Of a stretch of DNA of 64,000 bases, positions 1 to 9,336 are shown in pieces. The notes beneath the pieces are model-generated. The model made no database searches and was not told where the DNA came from. It saw only the letters and a list, made by a program, of their open reading frames with translations. The position numbers and the translations under genes were made by a program. Position 1 is the stretch's first letter, and each line of letters starts with the position of its first letter. The DNA comes from Chloroflexota bacterium (GTDB lineage: Bacteria; Chloroflexota; Chloroflexia; Chloroheliales; Chloroheliaceae): assembly GCA_028287745.1 (NCBI GenBank), contig JAQBPB010000038.1, forward strand, positions 17,878-81,877, read 5' to 3'.

Positions 1-1507
1 CCAGCACGGCCAGCATAAGCAGGCTAAGCCCCAGGTCAACCAGGCGCTTTAGCAGCCTGTAAGAAATTTCGCCGGTCCTGCTACTTCTGGTGGCAGGGAC
101 CTGCTTGAAAGTTCCGGTCTGACGCTGGGCCGTCATAGATAACTTTAATTTCGAAAACCAGAACCCGATTAACAGGATGGGCAGCAGCCCGCCGTTAACC
201 AGGACCTTTAAGGTTTTCTTACTCAGACTTACCAGCAAGGGGCTGGCTCCGGGCGGGGCAACCGCCTCGACCGCCCGGAGATAGCGCTCGCGAGTGTTGG
301 GCCAGTTGTGGACAGCATAAAAAGTGTAGGCCCGTTCGGCGCGGGCTAAAGCCGCCTCCCGGTCGTGCGCCAGTTCAATAATCCGGTTAGCAAGCCCCTG
401 GTAGTCCTCCGGCTCAAAGAAAGCCAGCTGGCCGGAATGAAAATAGGTTTCAATACAGACAGTCCGGGCCGCTATTCCCGGCACGCCCAGGGCCACGTAT
501 TCCATGAGCTTGGTGGGCAGGGTATATTCCATAAAGCCGTCCCGCCGGTTCGCCACCAGCCCGGCATCGGCCCCGCTCAGCAAAGCCGGTAACCGGTTAA
601 CCGGCACAAACTGGCGGTGAAAATTAATCAGATGGGTAACTTCTAAACGCCGGGCCAGCCCTACCACTTCCTGGTAGTTGTCGCCATCGCCGTAAATATT
701 CAGGACTAGCTTCAGGTCAGGCGCGGTTTTAATCACTTCGGCCAGGGCCAGTACGATAATATCCAGCCCGTTGCGCCGGGCAATCGTGCCGTGATAGACC
801 AGGTGCAAGGGGCGGTCCCGGTCGCTGGACTGCCTCACGGTGGGCCGCTGGAAAATCTTTTCGTCGGCCACGTTGAGCAAGACCGTAATTTTGTTGCCGG
901 GAATACCGCGTTCGAGTAACTTCCGGCGGTACGGCTCGTGGACGGTTAAAAGCGAACCGGCAAATTTCAAACTGGCTTTTTCGACCAGCCTTACCAGCCG
1001 CGAGGTGAAATGATTGCGCGGGCGGTTGAACTTGCTCTCGTATAATTCGGAACTGAGGTCGCAGACATCCAGGGTTACTTTTACGCCGCAAAAGCGGGGG
1101 ACCAGGGCCGTAAAGACCAGGAACTCGGGCAGGGTCGCGACCTGGATATAGCTGTAACGCTTCTTGAAGTAGAGCCGGGTTAAGGTGGCAAAAGCGGTTA
1201 CAAAGAAAAGGAAATAGCGAATGGCATACATCACCTGGCGGCGGCTGCGGCTTTTGTAGACGGGCATAAAGTATAGCCGCAAGCCGGGCGGCAGTACCAA
1301 ACCGGCGCTGTTGCGGGTGCGCGGCACCAGGCAGTCTACCGTGTAGCCGCGAGACAGCAGGGCTTCGGCTTGCTTGCGCGCCCTGGTATTGGCCCCAAAA
1401 TCCGAGTAAGTTACAAAACAGGCGGCGGGCGTTGGCCCGGTGGAGCGGCGGTTTTTCTTAAGCCGGGCGAATTCGTTTTTTATCCCGGCTTGCTTAATTC
1501 TTGTCAT
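1..1507 (-). CDS. Glycosyltransferase family 4 fused to a phosphoglycosyl transferase start (partial)
   Basis: The reading frame is open for 502 codons from an ATG at 1507 to the window edge, so the 3' end is missing. An AGGAA ribosome site lies 6 bases before the ATG. Residues about 30-410 look like a GT-B fold glycosyltransferase: a glycine-rich N-terminal stretch (YSDFGANTRARKQ, about 34-46), YHGTIARRNGLD (about 238-249) and an acceptor/donor motif EYTLPTKLMEYVALG (about 327-341). A hydrophobic helix follows (about 436-450). The last visible residues, KRLVDLGLSLLMLAVL, match the membrane-entering helix that opens bacterial sugar transferases of the WcaJ/WbaP type. No stop separates the two parts, so the protein would both prime a lipid carrier with a sugar phosphate and add a sugar. 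It is the last visible gene of the exopolysaccharide operon. The fusion partner is judged from about 16 residues only. Confidence 0.8.
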   Translation of the reverse strand, partial: MTRIKQAGIKNEFARLKKNRRSTGPTPAACFVTYSDFGANTRARKQAEALLSRGYTVDCLVPRTRNSAGLVLPPGLRLYFMPVYKSRSRRQVMYAIRYFLFFVTAFATLTRLYFKKRYSYIQVATLPEFLVFTALVPRFCGVKVTLDVCDLSSELYESKFNRPRNHFTSRLVRLVEKASLKFAGSLLTVHEPYRRKLLERGIPGNKITVLLNVADEKIFQRPTVRQSSDRDRPLHLVYHGTIARRNGLDIIVLALAEVIKTAPDLKLVLNIYGDGDNYQEVVGLARRLEVTHLINFHRQFVPVNRLPALLSGADAGLVANRRDGFMEYTLPTKLMEYVALGVPGIAARTVCIETYFHSGQLAFFEPEDYQGLANRIIELAHDREAALARAERAYTFYAVHNWPNTRERYLRAVEAVAPPGASPLLVSLSKKTLKVLVNGGLLPILLIGFWFSKLKLSMTAQRQTGTFKQVPATRSSRTGEISYRLLKRLVDLGLSLLMLAVL

Positions 1508-1516
1508 GGCTGTTTC

Positions 1517-2533
1517 CTAATTGTGGGACGGATTAAAGTCTTTAACATGTAGTAAAGCATCTAGCGTAATAAATTTTTGCTGCCAGAGCGTGACCAGTTC
1601 GGTCCGCCGGGTGACCATCCGGGCGCTTAAATCGGCCTGGTTCAAAAGCAGCTGTTCGACCCCGGCGGCAATCGCTTCGGAAGTGTTGGCCGTATACAAA
1701 TAGCTGTCCTTAAAGAAGGCGCGCAGCCCCGGCCAATCGGATACCAGGATGGGCTTGCCAACGGCCAGCGCTTCGAAACAGCCGCAATTCAGGGCGTTCG
1801 GCTCGTTGGTCAGGACCACCAGGCCCTGCACGTTTTGGAGCAACCCGCTGTAATCGCCACCCCGCAAGAAGCCGGTCAGAATCAGGTTGTCCGGTTTATT
1901 GGCTAACAGGGCGGCGGAAGCTCGCCGGGGGTCGCCGGTATGATAAATGTTGACCGCTGGCAGCCGCCGGGCCGCCTCAAAGATTTGCTCTACCGGCTCG
2001 TCGGTATCAAAGGTGCTGATAACGGCTACCCGTTTTTCGCCGGCTGTACCAATTTCACCGCTGGCGGGGGCCAACTCCGGTATCTTGTCTTCGATAAATA
2101 AAGAAGCCGCTTTCCAGTCGTGCAACAGGCGCCGGGCCGGTTCATCGGTGACAATCGTAACGGTGGCTTTGCGCGATAACCAGCCGTGTAAAGGCAGCGC
2201 CCAGCGCCATTTGGGGCTGTGAAAACTGCCCGTATGCGAATCGATGGCCCAGGCCACGGGTCTTTGCGGCCGCCTTAAACCGCTGTACTTGCTCCAGAGC
2301 ATTACGACAAGAGGCGCGAAAATCGGTGGGGCCTGGACGATAACTGCTTCCGGCTGGTATTTTTCCAGCAATTGCCAGGTTTTCCAGGCGGTCTTAAGGT
2401 AGCGCCAGGGCAGCAGCCAGGGTTTACCGCGCTCTTCAAAGATTAGAAATGACTGCCCATTCAAGCTGGCGGCGATACTTTTCAACCGCTGGGAATGGCT
2501 GGACCAGGCTATCGCAATTATCTTTCCGCTCAT
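1517..2533 (-). CDS. Glycosyltransferase, GT-B fold
   Basis: A 338-residue protein. I start it at the ATG at 2533, because AGGAGA sits 9 bases upstream; a GTG at 2557 would add 8 residues but has no ribosome site. The C-terminal half has a typical GT4-like nucleotide-sugar region: GFLRGGDYSGLLQNVQGLVV, then NALNCGCFEALAVGKPILVSDWPGL, the loop that normally holds the donor-binding acid. The N-terminal half is a less conserved acceptor domain with an AWSSHSQRLKSIAASL start and no signal peptide, so it should act at the cytoplasmic face of the membrane. It ends 9 bases before the next gene downstream, which supports one transcript. The sugar specificity cannot be read from sequence. Confidence 0.85.
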   Translation of the reverse strand: MSGKIIAIAWSSHSQRLKSIAASLNGQSFLIFEERGKPWLLPWRYLKTAWKTWQLLEKYQPEAVIVQAPPIFAPLVVMLWSKYSGLRRPQRPVAWAIDSHTGSFHSPKWRWALPLHGWLSRKATVTIVTDEPARRLLHDWKAASLFIEDKIPELAPASGEIGTAGEKRVAVISTFDTDEPVEQIFEAARRLPAVNIYHTGDPRRASAALLANKPDNLILTGFLRGGDYSGLLQNVQGLVVLTNEPNALNCGCFEALAVGKPILVSDWPGLRAFFKDSYLYTANTSEAIAAGVEQLLLNQADLSARMVTRRTELVTLWQQKFITLDALLHVKDFNPSHN

Positions 2534-2596
2534 TGCCGGAGTTCTCCTTGATAACACACTTAATCGTTTAGTAAAGGTCTTTAATCCTGGCCGGGA

Positions 2597-5569
2597 TTAG
2601 ACCGCCACCGGTTCGGGTTCGGCCTGTTGCTGGCTTTCCAGCAACTGCCGTTCGCTCTTCCGTAGAAACAGGAAGGTATTGACAGCCATTACGGCCAGGC
2701 CCATAACCGCCCCGGCTGTAAAAGCCAGGCTGGCCCCCAGGCTGCCAAAAACCTGCACTAACCAGAAACCGTTTGCCACCGTCGTCAGCATTGCCGCCAG
2801 CATTGATTGAAAACTCAGGCCGGGCCGTCCGTGCCCGACAATGAAGCCTTCCAGCACAATCGAAAGCGCGTAGAAAGTCATGCCAATGCTCAGGACCAGC
2901 AGCGGTAAATAAGCCTGGCTGTAACCCGGCCCAAAAGTAAGGCCAATCAACCCTGGCCCCCCGGCCGCGACAATCAGCGCCCCTACCAGCGACAGGGCCA
3001 GGGTTACCAGCAGAGCGCCCCGGCAGTACCGCTTGCTCTCGCTCAGGTCCTGGGAAGCGGCCCTCGGCATCAGGACCATCGTGATGGCGGTCGGTATAAA
3101 TATGAAAGCTCCCGAAAGAGTTTTAGCGGCGGCATAGGCGGCGGTAGACTGCGGGGTAAAGCTTTCAACTAAAAGCAGGTCCGCGCCGAACCAGATGGTG
3201 TAAGCGCCGCTGGTTAAAATCAGGGGCCAGGCGAACCGGCCAAGCTCAAGCATCAGCTTTTTAGAAACCAGCCCGACCCGGAAGAAAATCTTTTCCGGCT
3301 TGAACAGTTCCAGGATAAGCCCTGGCGCCTGGTTCGCTAACCCGTAAATTACCAGGGCCGCCTCGGCGCTTTTTATTCCCAGCAAGCCCAGCACCAGAAA
3401 AGCGGCGAGGAGCATCAGGACGTTGGTCAGGATATAGCTCAGGCTCATCTTCCAGACGTTGCCCAAACCCCTGACCAGGGCGAAATAGTTAGCAAAGCTG
3501 GTCAGGCCAATAATGCAGATAAGCGTGCCGATATCGAGTGCCCTCAGGGCAGCCAGCACCGGCAGCCCTACCAGCAGCGAAAGGCCCAGCAAAAGGGCGA
3601 TGCCCGCCTGACCGCTGGCGTAATAACGGTCTCGCAAGTCAGGGTCGTGCCGGTGGGCCGCCATAAAACGGGAAATACTGGCCGGGGCCGCCGCCGAGGC
3701 AATCGTTATGATTCCCACGATAGTCAGCGCGTACCGCACGTAGCCAAAGTCCGAAGGCGTCAGAAACCGGGCGAGGACCACCGCAAATACCAGGCCCAGA
3801 ACCCGCGCCAGCGTGGAACCGAAACCGACCAGGACCGACTCTTTTACAAAATGCCAGTCCAGCAGGGCGGCTATATTCTTGAGGCGGCCGTAAGCTGGCA
3901 AACCTGCCACCGCAAGCTGAAACGATGGCGTCAGGTATTTATAGGATAGAGAAGCGCTGGCCCCAACCCCAACCGGCGGTAAAGCCCTGGATGCCTGGCC
4001 GTCCTGGCCGTCCAATAAGGGGGCGGGCGTTTGCGGGTGGACCCACACTTTATAATCGGTTGGCGGCAGCAATGTTTCCGCCGGTGCGTTCGCCAGTTGC
4101 TTGCCTGCTATTACAATCGCCAGGAAAGTCCAGATAAGCTGGGTTCCTCCGGCGTAAGTAAAGTACTCGCCCACAATATTCATTACGGTGATAGCTACCA
4201 GGATACCGAAGGTGGCACCGGCAACGGTCTGGAAAATAGTTTCTTTGCCCTCTTTTTTCTCTACTTTTTTCCGCTTGCTTTCTTTCCTGCAGGTAACAAG
4301 GGCGATTCCCAGCAAAAGTACATAGCTGAGAAAGTAAATAATTCCACCCCGCAGCAGCAAGAATAAATAAAAGGACTCTTCGGCGGTCCAACTATTAGTG
4401 GTGGAAGGCGTGGGGCCGGAGCCAAAGACCAGGTGCTGCCCAATCGCCGGTAAGTAAATCTGGTCCCAGAGTTGGAGCCGGAAAGCAATAGATTGCGGGA
4501 AAACCCCCTGCGCGGCTCCCGCGCCCAGCTGCTCATCTAACCTGGCGACTATAAAAGGCTGGAACAGCAACACCGCCCCGGCCAGGCCCGCGAGGGAAAT
4601 AAGGGCTACCGTGACGGAAAGGCGGCCGCTTCTGAGTACGACCACCAGGCTGCCTATTACCAGGCCAATCCAGGCGGCGATTGTCCCGGTAAGGAGCAGG
4701 GCCAGGCTGTCCACCAGGATGGTGGTCAGCAAAAGCACGCTCGAAATTTTGATGTGGTGCCTGGAAGAATAGAATGCCAGGGCCGTTATGATGCTAAAGC
4801 TGAGGTAGGCTCCCAGGCCGCTGTAATGCTGTAAAGTTGAGGTAATGCGCTGGTTAACATCGGGTATCAGGTAGCCCTGGGAAGGAGTCGGGTAATTGGC
4901 TTCCAGGAAAGCTCTAACCGGCCCGAAATTCAACTTTTGCAGGATACCAATCACTGAAACCGCAATACTTGCCAGGAAAGTCAGCGATATCAGGATGCGC
5001 ACTTCCACTTCCGAAGAAATGACCGCTACAATGACCCGGTAGAGGAAGTAGTACTGGAGCGGCCCAAGCAGGATTTGCAGGGGCGCCTGACCCAGGGCAT
5101 TTTCGGTGAAATTGATGCGCTCTCCCCGGTAATACAGGGTCAGGACCGGAAAGACCGCCCCCGCCAGGAACATCACGAAAAAAGCTAAATCTATATAACT
5201 CAGGCGGGTTTTACCGTGCCGGGTCGGCAGCACCACCAGCATCAGGCCAAAACCCAGCACCACCAGCAACTGGCTGACCCTGAAGAAGGGGACTACCGCG
5301 CCCCTGGATAACCCGCCGGTCAGCGGCAGGGCCAGCGAGAGAAAATAAACAATCCAGATGGGCCGGGGTATCATCAATACCAGCAAAAGCAGCCCCAGGA
5401 CTGCGCCCAGACCGATTAGCGGGTTTAAAGTTATTAGCCCACCGGCAACCAGAGTCAGGCCCAGTCCGGCGCCGACCAGTTTCCAGGTACCGGCAAATTG
5501 AGCTTCCCATTCCCAGTAAATGGTTGCCAGATTGTGTCTGAAATAAGTTGGCCTGGTAGTTAACTGCAT
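2597..5569 (-). CDS. Wzy-type polymerase fused to Wzx-type flippase
   Basis: A 990-residue integral membrane protein; AAGGA lies 8 bases before the ATG. Residues about 25-500 have about 12 membrane segments and the WaaL/Wzy layout: a large loop ending in GSGPTPSTTNSWTAEESFY and an arginine-rich segment. A hydrophilic linker of about 80 residues (about 500-580) follows. Residues about 585-965 are a second polytopic domain of the polysaccharide-flippase (MOP) type, starting VGFGSTLARVLGLVFAVVLARFLTP and continuing with FGYVRYALTIVG. Flippase and polymerase normally are separate genes (each about 400-480 residues), so this length equals the sum of both. I saw no frameshift or internal start that would split it. 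The protein would move lipid-linked repeat units outward and polymerise them, working with the Wzz kinase encoded just upstream. Confidence 0.85.
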   Translation of the reverse strand: MQLTTRPTYFRHNLATIYWEWEAQFAGTWKLVGAGLGLTLVAGGLITLNPLIGLGAVLGLLLLVLMIPRPIWIVYFLSLALPLTGGLSRGAVVPFFRVSQLLVVLGFGLMLVVLPTRHGKTRLSYIDLAFFVMFLAGAVFPVLTLYYRGERINFTENALGQAPLQILLGPLQYYFLYRVIVAVISSEVEVRILISLTFLASIAVSVIGILQKLNFGPVRAFLEANYPTPSQGYLIPDVNQRITSTLQHYSGLGAYLSFSIITALAFYSSRHHIKISSVLLLTTILVDSLALLLTGTIAAWIGLVIGSLVVVLRSGRLSVTVALISLAGLAGAVLLFQPFIVARLDEQLGAGAAQGVFPQSIAFRLQLWDQIYLPAIGQHLVFGSGPTPSTTNSWTAEESFYLFLLLRGGIIYFLSYVLLLGIALVTCRKESKRKKVEKKEGKETIFQTVAGATFGILVAITVMNIVGEYFTYAGGTQLIWTFLAIVIAGKQLANAPAETLLPPTDYKVWVHPQTPAPLLDGQDGQASRALPPVGVGASASLSYKYLTPSFQLAVAGLPAYGRLKNIAALLDWHFVKESVLVGFGSTLARVLGLVFAVVLARFLTPSDFGYVRYALTIVGIITIASAAAPASISRFMAAHRHDPDLRDRYYASGQAGIALLLGLSLLVGLPVLAALRALDIGTLICIIGLTSFANYFALVRGLGNVWKMSLSYILTNVLMLLAAFLVLGLLGIKSAEAALVIYGLANQAPGLILELFKPEKIFFRVGLVSKKLMLELGRFAWPLILTSGAYTIWFGADLLLVESFTPQSTAAYAAAKTLSGAFIFIPTAITMVLMPRAASQDLSESKRYCRGALLVTLALSLVGALIVAAGGPGLIGLTFGPGYSQAYLPLLVLSIGMTFYALSIVLEGFIVGHGRPGLSFQSMLAAMLTTVANGFWLVQVFGSLGASLAFTAGAVMGLAVMAVNTFLFLRKSERQLLESQQQAEPEPVAV

Positions 5570-5666
5570 CCGTTCAGTCCTTTTTTACCGCTATAGAGGG
5601 GCTGCCGCGCTCGTTAGCGGTTAGTAGCAGCCGGTCGCAACGCCGCCGGCTAGAAATAAATCCCGG

Positions 5667-7214
5667 TTAAATAGTCCTGGTAGCCCGGTTTAGCACTACC
5701 CCCAGGACACTGGTATTGACCCAGGAGAGAACTTCCAGGGAGCGGCTCAATTTGGTGGTGGTCGTCCGGCGAGCGTCAACTACCAGCATAATGGCGTCGC
5801 TTTTGTTAGCCAGGATGACCGGGTGGCTGGAAGTCAGCACCGCTGGGCTGTCGATTATCACGAAGGCGGTTTTACACAACTCGGCAATAATAGAGGCCAT
5901 TAAAGGCGAGGAAAGTAATTCACCCGGCGCCGGGATGGCCGGGCCACCGGCCAGGATACTTAAATTCGGTTCGTGGGTCGTCTGCAGGTTGGCATCCAGG
6001 GCTTTAACAGACGCAAAGTAAAAGAAATTGCTCAGGCCGGTTTCGTTAGAAAGCCCGAAGATTTTATGGATGGAAGGCTCGGCCAGGTTCGCGTCCACCA
6101 GCACTACTTTCGTGCCGGTGCGGGCCATGCCCAGGGCTATTTGCGAGGCGGTAAGGGTCTTGCCGTCCCCATCTTCCGGGCTGGTAATCAGCAAAGAGTT
6201 CAACTGCTTGCCATTATGGGTAAATTGATTGTTCTCGCGCCGGATGACCACCCCCAGGCTCATAAAAGCTTCCGGCACATTCCTATCGGTTAAACTTTTT
6301 GGCTTGGCGGCAATCATCTGGGGGTCCGGTTTAACAATCATGAACTGGGACGAAGTCGCCTGGCGGCCAATGCTGATGAAAGTAGCCAGGCCGGTCGCCT
6401 TGTCTATGCGGGCCGGAGTCCGTAAAATGTCGTCGGTTTCCTCAATAAAGATAATCAGGCCGACCGCCGCCAGCATACCGGCCAGGATGCCCAGGATGAT
6501 AACCAGGCCCGGGCCAGAGCCCACCGGGCTTGACGGAATCATGGACTGTTCCAATACCCGGACCTGGCTGCCGTTTAAATCGGTCGAGGCATTAACCATC
6601 TGCTGGAAGGACTGGCGCAGCCAGGCCAAAAATTGATTGATCTGGTAAATTCGCCCGGTAATCAGGGTTGACTCCGAACTGGAGTCGGGCTGCGCTCTAA
6701 GGGCGGCCAGTTCTTTTTCCAGGATTTGAATCTGCTCGGTAATCAACTGCGATTCCTGGGTAGCGAACTTTCGCGAATCCGGGTTTTCGGTAGTGGCGGC
6801 CTGGTACAGGTCAATGGACTGTTTGGCGATTTCATTGGCGTATTTCGCGGCCATCGCCGGGTCACCGTCGCTCACCCGGACAGTCACTAACTGGGTCTCG
6901 CGGGTATTCTCAACCGCTACTTTGGCCGCCAGTTGCATGGGGTTAAGGTCTTTAACCCCCAGGGTCTGTAAAGTGGAGGCCAGGACCTGGGCCGATTTAG
7001 GAAAAGCCACAAACGCTTTGGCGGCTTGCTGGTCGCCCAGGACGCCGCTGTAATCACTGCGGTTCGGTGTTACTACGAAAAGTGTGGAGGTAGCCTCGTA
7101 AACCCGTGGTTGAAAAGAATGGACCAGCAGGCCACCAAAACCACCCAATAACGACCCAAGCAGGATCAACCAGAACCACTTTCTGGCTAATGTCCATAAA
7201 TACCGAAGTTCCAC
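5667..7214 (-). CDS. Wzz chain-length determinant / tyrosine autokinase fusion
   Basis: A 515-residue protein. I start at a GTG at 7214, 5 bases after GAGGAGG; a TTG at 7250 is possible but lacks a ribosome site. A Wzz domain comes first: membrane helix about 12-34, periplasmic region with a heptad-like coiled coil (about 155-175), proline-rich second helix about 235-258. A cytoplasmic P-loop kinase domain follows: Walker A SPEDGDGKT (about 345-353), Walker A' VVLVDANLAEPS and Walker B FVIIDSP. This matches BY-kinases that set polysaccharide chain length. Two oddities: Walker A' has ANLAEP where DADLRRP is usual, and the C terminus ends NRATRTI with no tyrosine cluster, so self-phosphorylation in the classical tail seems impossible. 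It sits between the sugar-nucleotide genes and the polymerase-flippase gene. Confidence 0.9.
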   Translation of the reverse strand: MELRYLWTLARKWFWLILLGSLLGGFGGLLVHSFQPRVYEATSTLFVVTPNRSDYSGVLGDQQAAKAFVAFPKSAQVLASTLQTLGVKDLNPMQLAAKVAVENTRETQLVTVRVSDGDPAMAAKYANEIAKQSIDLYQAATTENPDSRKFATQESQLITEQIQILEKELAALRAQPDSSSESTLITGRIYQINQFLAWLRQSFQQMVNASTDLNGSQVRVLEQSMIPSSPVGSGPGLVIILGILAGMLAAVGLIIFIEETDDILRTPARIDKATGLATFISIGRQATSSQFMIVKPDPQMIAAKPKSLTDRNVPEAFMSLGVVIRRENNQFTHNGKQLNSLLITSPEDGDGKTLTASQIALGMARTGTKVVLVDANLAEPSIHKIFGLSNETGLSNFFYFASVKALDANLQTTHEPNLSILAGGPAIPAPGELLSSPLMASIIAELCKTAFVIIDSPAVLTSSHPVILANKSDAIMLVVDARRTTTTKLSRSLEVLSWVNTSVLGVVLNRATRTI

Positions 7215-7379
7215 TGTTGCCTCCTCAATTTTCCCGGTTGATAAGGGCAAGATTAGTTTTAACCTACTCTTACCTACCGGGCAATTTAGTGCTTCATCAA
7301 CGGCCCACCTGCGGGCCAGGCTGCCCGGCCGGTTAAGCTACCGGCGCGGTTACCTGGCCCCTTTACCCTTTTCGGGCCG

Positions 7380-8531
7380 CTACTTCATTGTTACCAGGCT
7401 ATCCTTAATCCTGGGTTTCTCCTTGAGTTCCTTAAATTCAAAGACTTTAGCCACAATGTAATTAACCTGCTCGTCCGTCATCTCGGCATAGATGGGCAGG
7501 GATAAGGTGCTGGCGGTGTACTTTTCCGTAACCGGCAGGCTGCCCGGCGCGTAGCCGTAGCGCATTCCGGCCGGTTGCAGGTGAATAGGCAAGGGGTAAT
7601 GAATCCCGGCCCCGATGCCATTGGCTTGCAGCCAGTCCAAAAGGGCGTCCCGGTTGCCGGAGGTTACGGCGTAATGGTGGTAGGCTGATACGGAGCCGGG
7701 AGCAACAAAAGGCGTTACCAGGCCGCTACCTGTCAGCAGCCGGTCGTATTGCCGGGCGATTTTGCGGCGGCCCTCGTTCCAGCGGTTTATATAAGGCAGC
7801 TTGGCCCGCAGCACCACCGCCTGTAGTTCGTCCAACCGGCTGTTAAAACCCAGTTCAATGTGCTTGTACTTGGTTTCGGAGCCGTGATTACGCAGTACCC
7901 GCAGGCGTTCGGCCAGGGCCTGGTTGTCCGTGGTTATCGCCCCGGCCTCGCCGTAAGCGCCCAGGTTCTTCCCCGGATAGAAGCTGAAGCAGGCCAAATC
8001 ACCCCACGACCCGGCCGGTTTCCCGTTAAGTGAGGCACCGTGAGCCTGGGCGGCATCTTCAATTAAATAAAGGTTGTAGCGGTCGGCTATTTCGCGCAAG
8101 CTCACCATATCGGCCATCTGGCCGTGAATGTGGACCGGCAAAATAGCCCTGGTATGCGCGGTGATTTTTGCTTCCACCTGACTTACATCCATCGTGTAGG
8201 TCCGGGGATCAATATCGACAAAGACCGGGCGGGCCCCGGCTTGCCAGATACCTTCGGTGGTCGCAATAAAAGAGTGCGAAACAGTTATAACTTCATCGGC
8301 CGGGTCAAGCCCGACATCGCAGGCCCGCAAAGCAAGCTGTAGAGCGTCCGTGCCGTTCGCGACCCCGACACAATAAGCGGCACCGCAAAAGGCCGCAAAG
8401 TTTTCTTCAAAATCGGCCAGGTTCGGGCCGGTCGTCAGGTGCATGCTGTCCAGGACAGCGGCCATTCCGCGCATAATCTCCTCCCGGAGAGGGATGTACT
8501 GGGCCTTCAGGTCCACCAGGGGTATTTGCAT
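7380..8531 (-). CDS. DegT/DnrJ/EryC1/StrS sugar aminotransferase
   Basis: A 383-residue PLP enzyme with GGAGG just before its ATG. The fold-type I residues are visible: the phosphate-loop GTDALQLAL (about 60-68), EDAAQAHG (Asp159, which contacts the pyridine nitrogen) and the Schiff-base lysine in FYPGKNLGAYGEAG (Lys188). The family transfers an amino group from glutamate to a keto-sugar nucleotide. Next to a Gfo/Idh oxidoreductase and a hexapeptide acyltransferase, the set resembles WbpB/WbpE/WbpD (WlbA/C/B), which converts UDP-GlcNAc-uronate to a 2,3-diacetamido sugar. That exact product is inferred from the trio; the uronate-forming dehydrogenase is not in this window. Confidence 0.92.
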   Translation of the reverse strand: MQIPLVDLKAQYIPLREEIMRGMAAVLDSMHLTTGPNLADFEENFAAFCGAAYCVGVANGTDALQLALRACDVGLDPADEVITVSHSFIATTEGIWQAGARPVFVDIDPRTYTMDVSQVEAKITAHTRAILPVHIHGQMADMVSLREIADRYNLYLIEDAAQAHGASLNGKPAGSWGDLACFSFYPGKNLGAYGEAGAITTDNQALAERLRVLRNHGSETKYKHIELGFNSRLDELQAVVLRAKLPYINRWNEGRRKIARQYDRLLTGSGLVTPFVAPGSVSAYHHYAVTSGNRDALLDWLQANGIGAGIHYPLPIHLQPAGMRYGYAPGSLPVTEKYTASTLSLPIYAEMTDEQVNYIVAKVFEFKELKEKPRIKDSLVTMK

Positions 8532-8560
8532 TGTGCCTCCCGCAATAATAAAAAGGACAG

Positions 8561-9271
8561 TTAATAAATTGTGCCAGGTGGCGGGGAAACCGCGACTTCG
8601 GGCGGCCGGTAGGGCCGGTCGGTATGGCCGGTCCAGCAGCGCATGGCATAGATAGAGATTTTGGAGGGGCGAGCCGGGTTACCAAAGACTACTGTGTAAG
8701 GCTCTACATCTTTAGTAACCACGCTTCCCGAACCGATTACCGCGCCTTCGCCAATCGTTACCATGGGCAGGATTGTGACGTTTACGCCTATTTTCGCCCC
8801 GGCTTTGATGGTCGGGCCGCGCATGCACTGGCTGGAAAACTGGCAGCCGGGGTGAGGGTCGTTGGCAATAGTCACCCCCGGCGCCATAAAAACATCGTCT
8901 TCAATTTGGGTAAACTGGGCAATATAGCAATTGGTATGGATTTTAACGTTGTTGCCAATCACGCAGCCGTAATCAATGGTCGTGTTGTTCCAGACGTTAA
9001 AATGATCGCCAATAACGTTCTGCTCGCGAAGCACCACCCCGTGGCCCGTTTCCAGGTCCGCACCTATGACGCTGCCGCCATACAGGATACTGCCTGCCCG
9101 GACGGTAGCCCGCGCCCCGAGTCGCAGCACCGGGTCAGCCAGGTGCCGCCCGGTCGGATAGGCAATATAACTACCGGGGTCGAATTGAGCGGTTTCAGCG
9201 CCCTTGATTTCACCGCCAAAAAAGACGCCGGGATAATTAGCCTGGGTATAGAAGCGTGTAGTCTGCTGCAT
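8561..9271 (-). CDS. Left-handed beta-helix sugar N-acyltransferase
   Basis: A 236-residue protein built of repeated hexapeptide turns ([LIV]-G-x4), clearest from about residue 45 to 200 (for example [47 protein letters not shown]). These trimeric enzymes move an acetyl group from acetyl-CoA to an amino sugar nucleotide; ANDPHPG is in the region where such enzymes hold a catalytic histidine. It lies 29 bases upstream of the aminotransferase, whose product it would acetylate. No strong ribosome site precedes the ATG. The C-terminal 30 residues ([12 protein letters not shown]...) lie outside the helix and resemble nothing I recognise. Confidence 0.88.
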   Translation of the reverse strand: MQQTTRFYTQANYPGVFFGGEIKGAETAQFDPGSYIAYPTGRHLADPVLRLGARATVRAGSILYGGSVIGADLETGHGVVLREQNVIGDHFNVWNNTTIDYGCVIGNNVKIHTNCYIAQFTQIEDDVFMAPGVTIANDPHPGCQFSSQCMRGPTIKAGAKIGVNVTILPMVTIGEGAVIGSGSVVTKDVEPYTVVFGNPARPSKISIYAMRCWTGHTDRPYRPPEVAVSPPPGTIY

Positions 9272-9336
9272 TATGTAATCATCAACTTTCCGGTTAATTA
9301 ACCCTATCGGACTGCCGCCCTTTGATTTGGGCCGGG

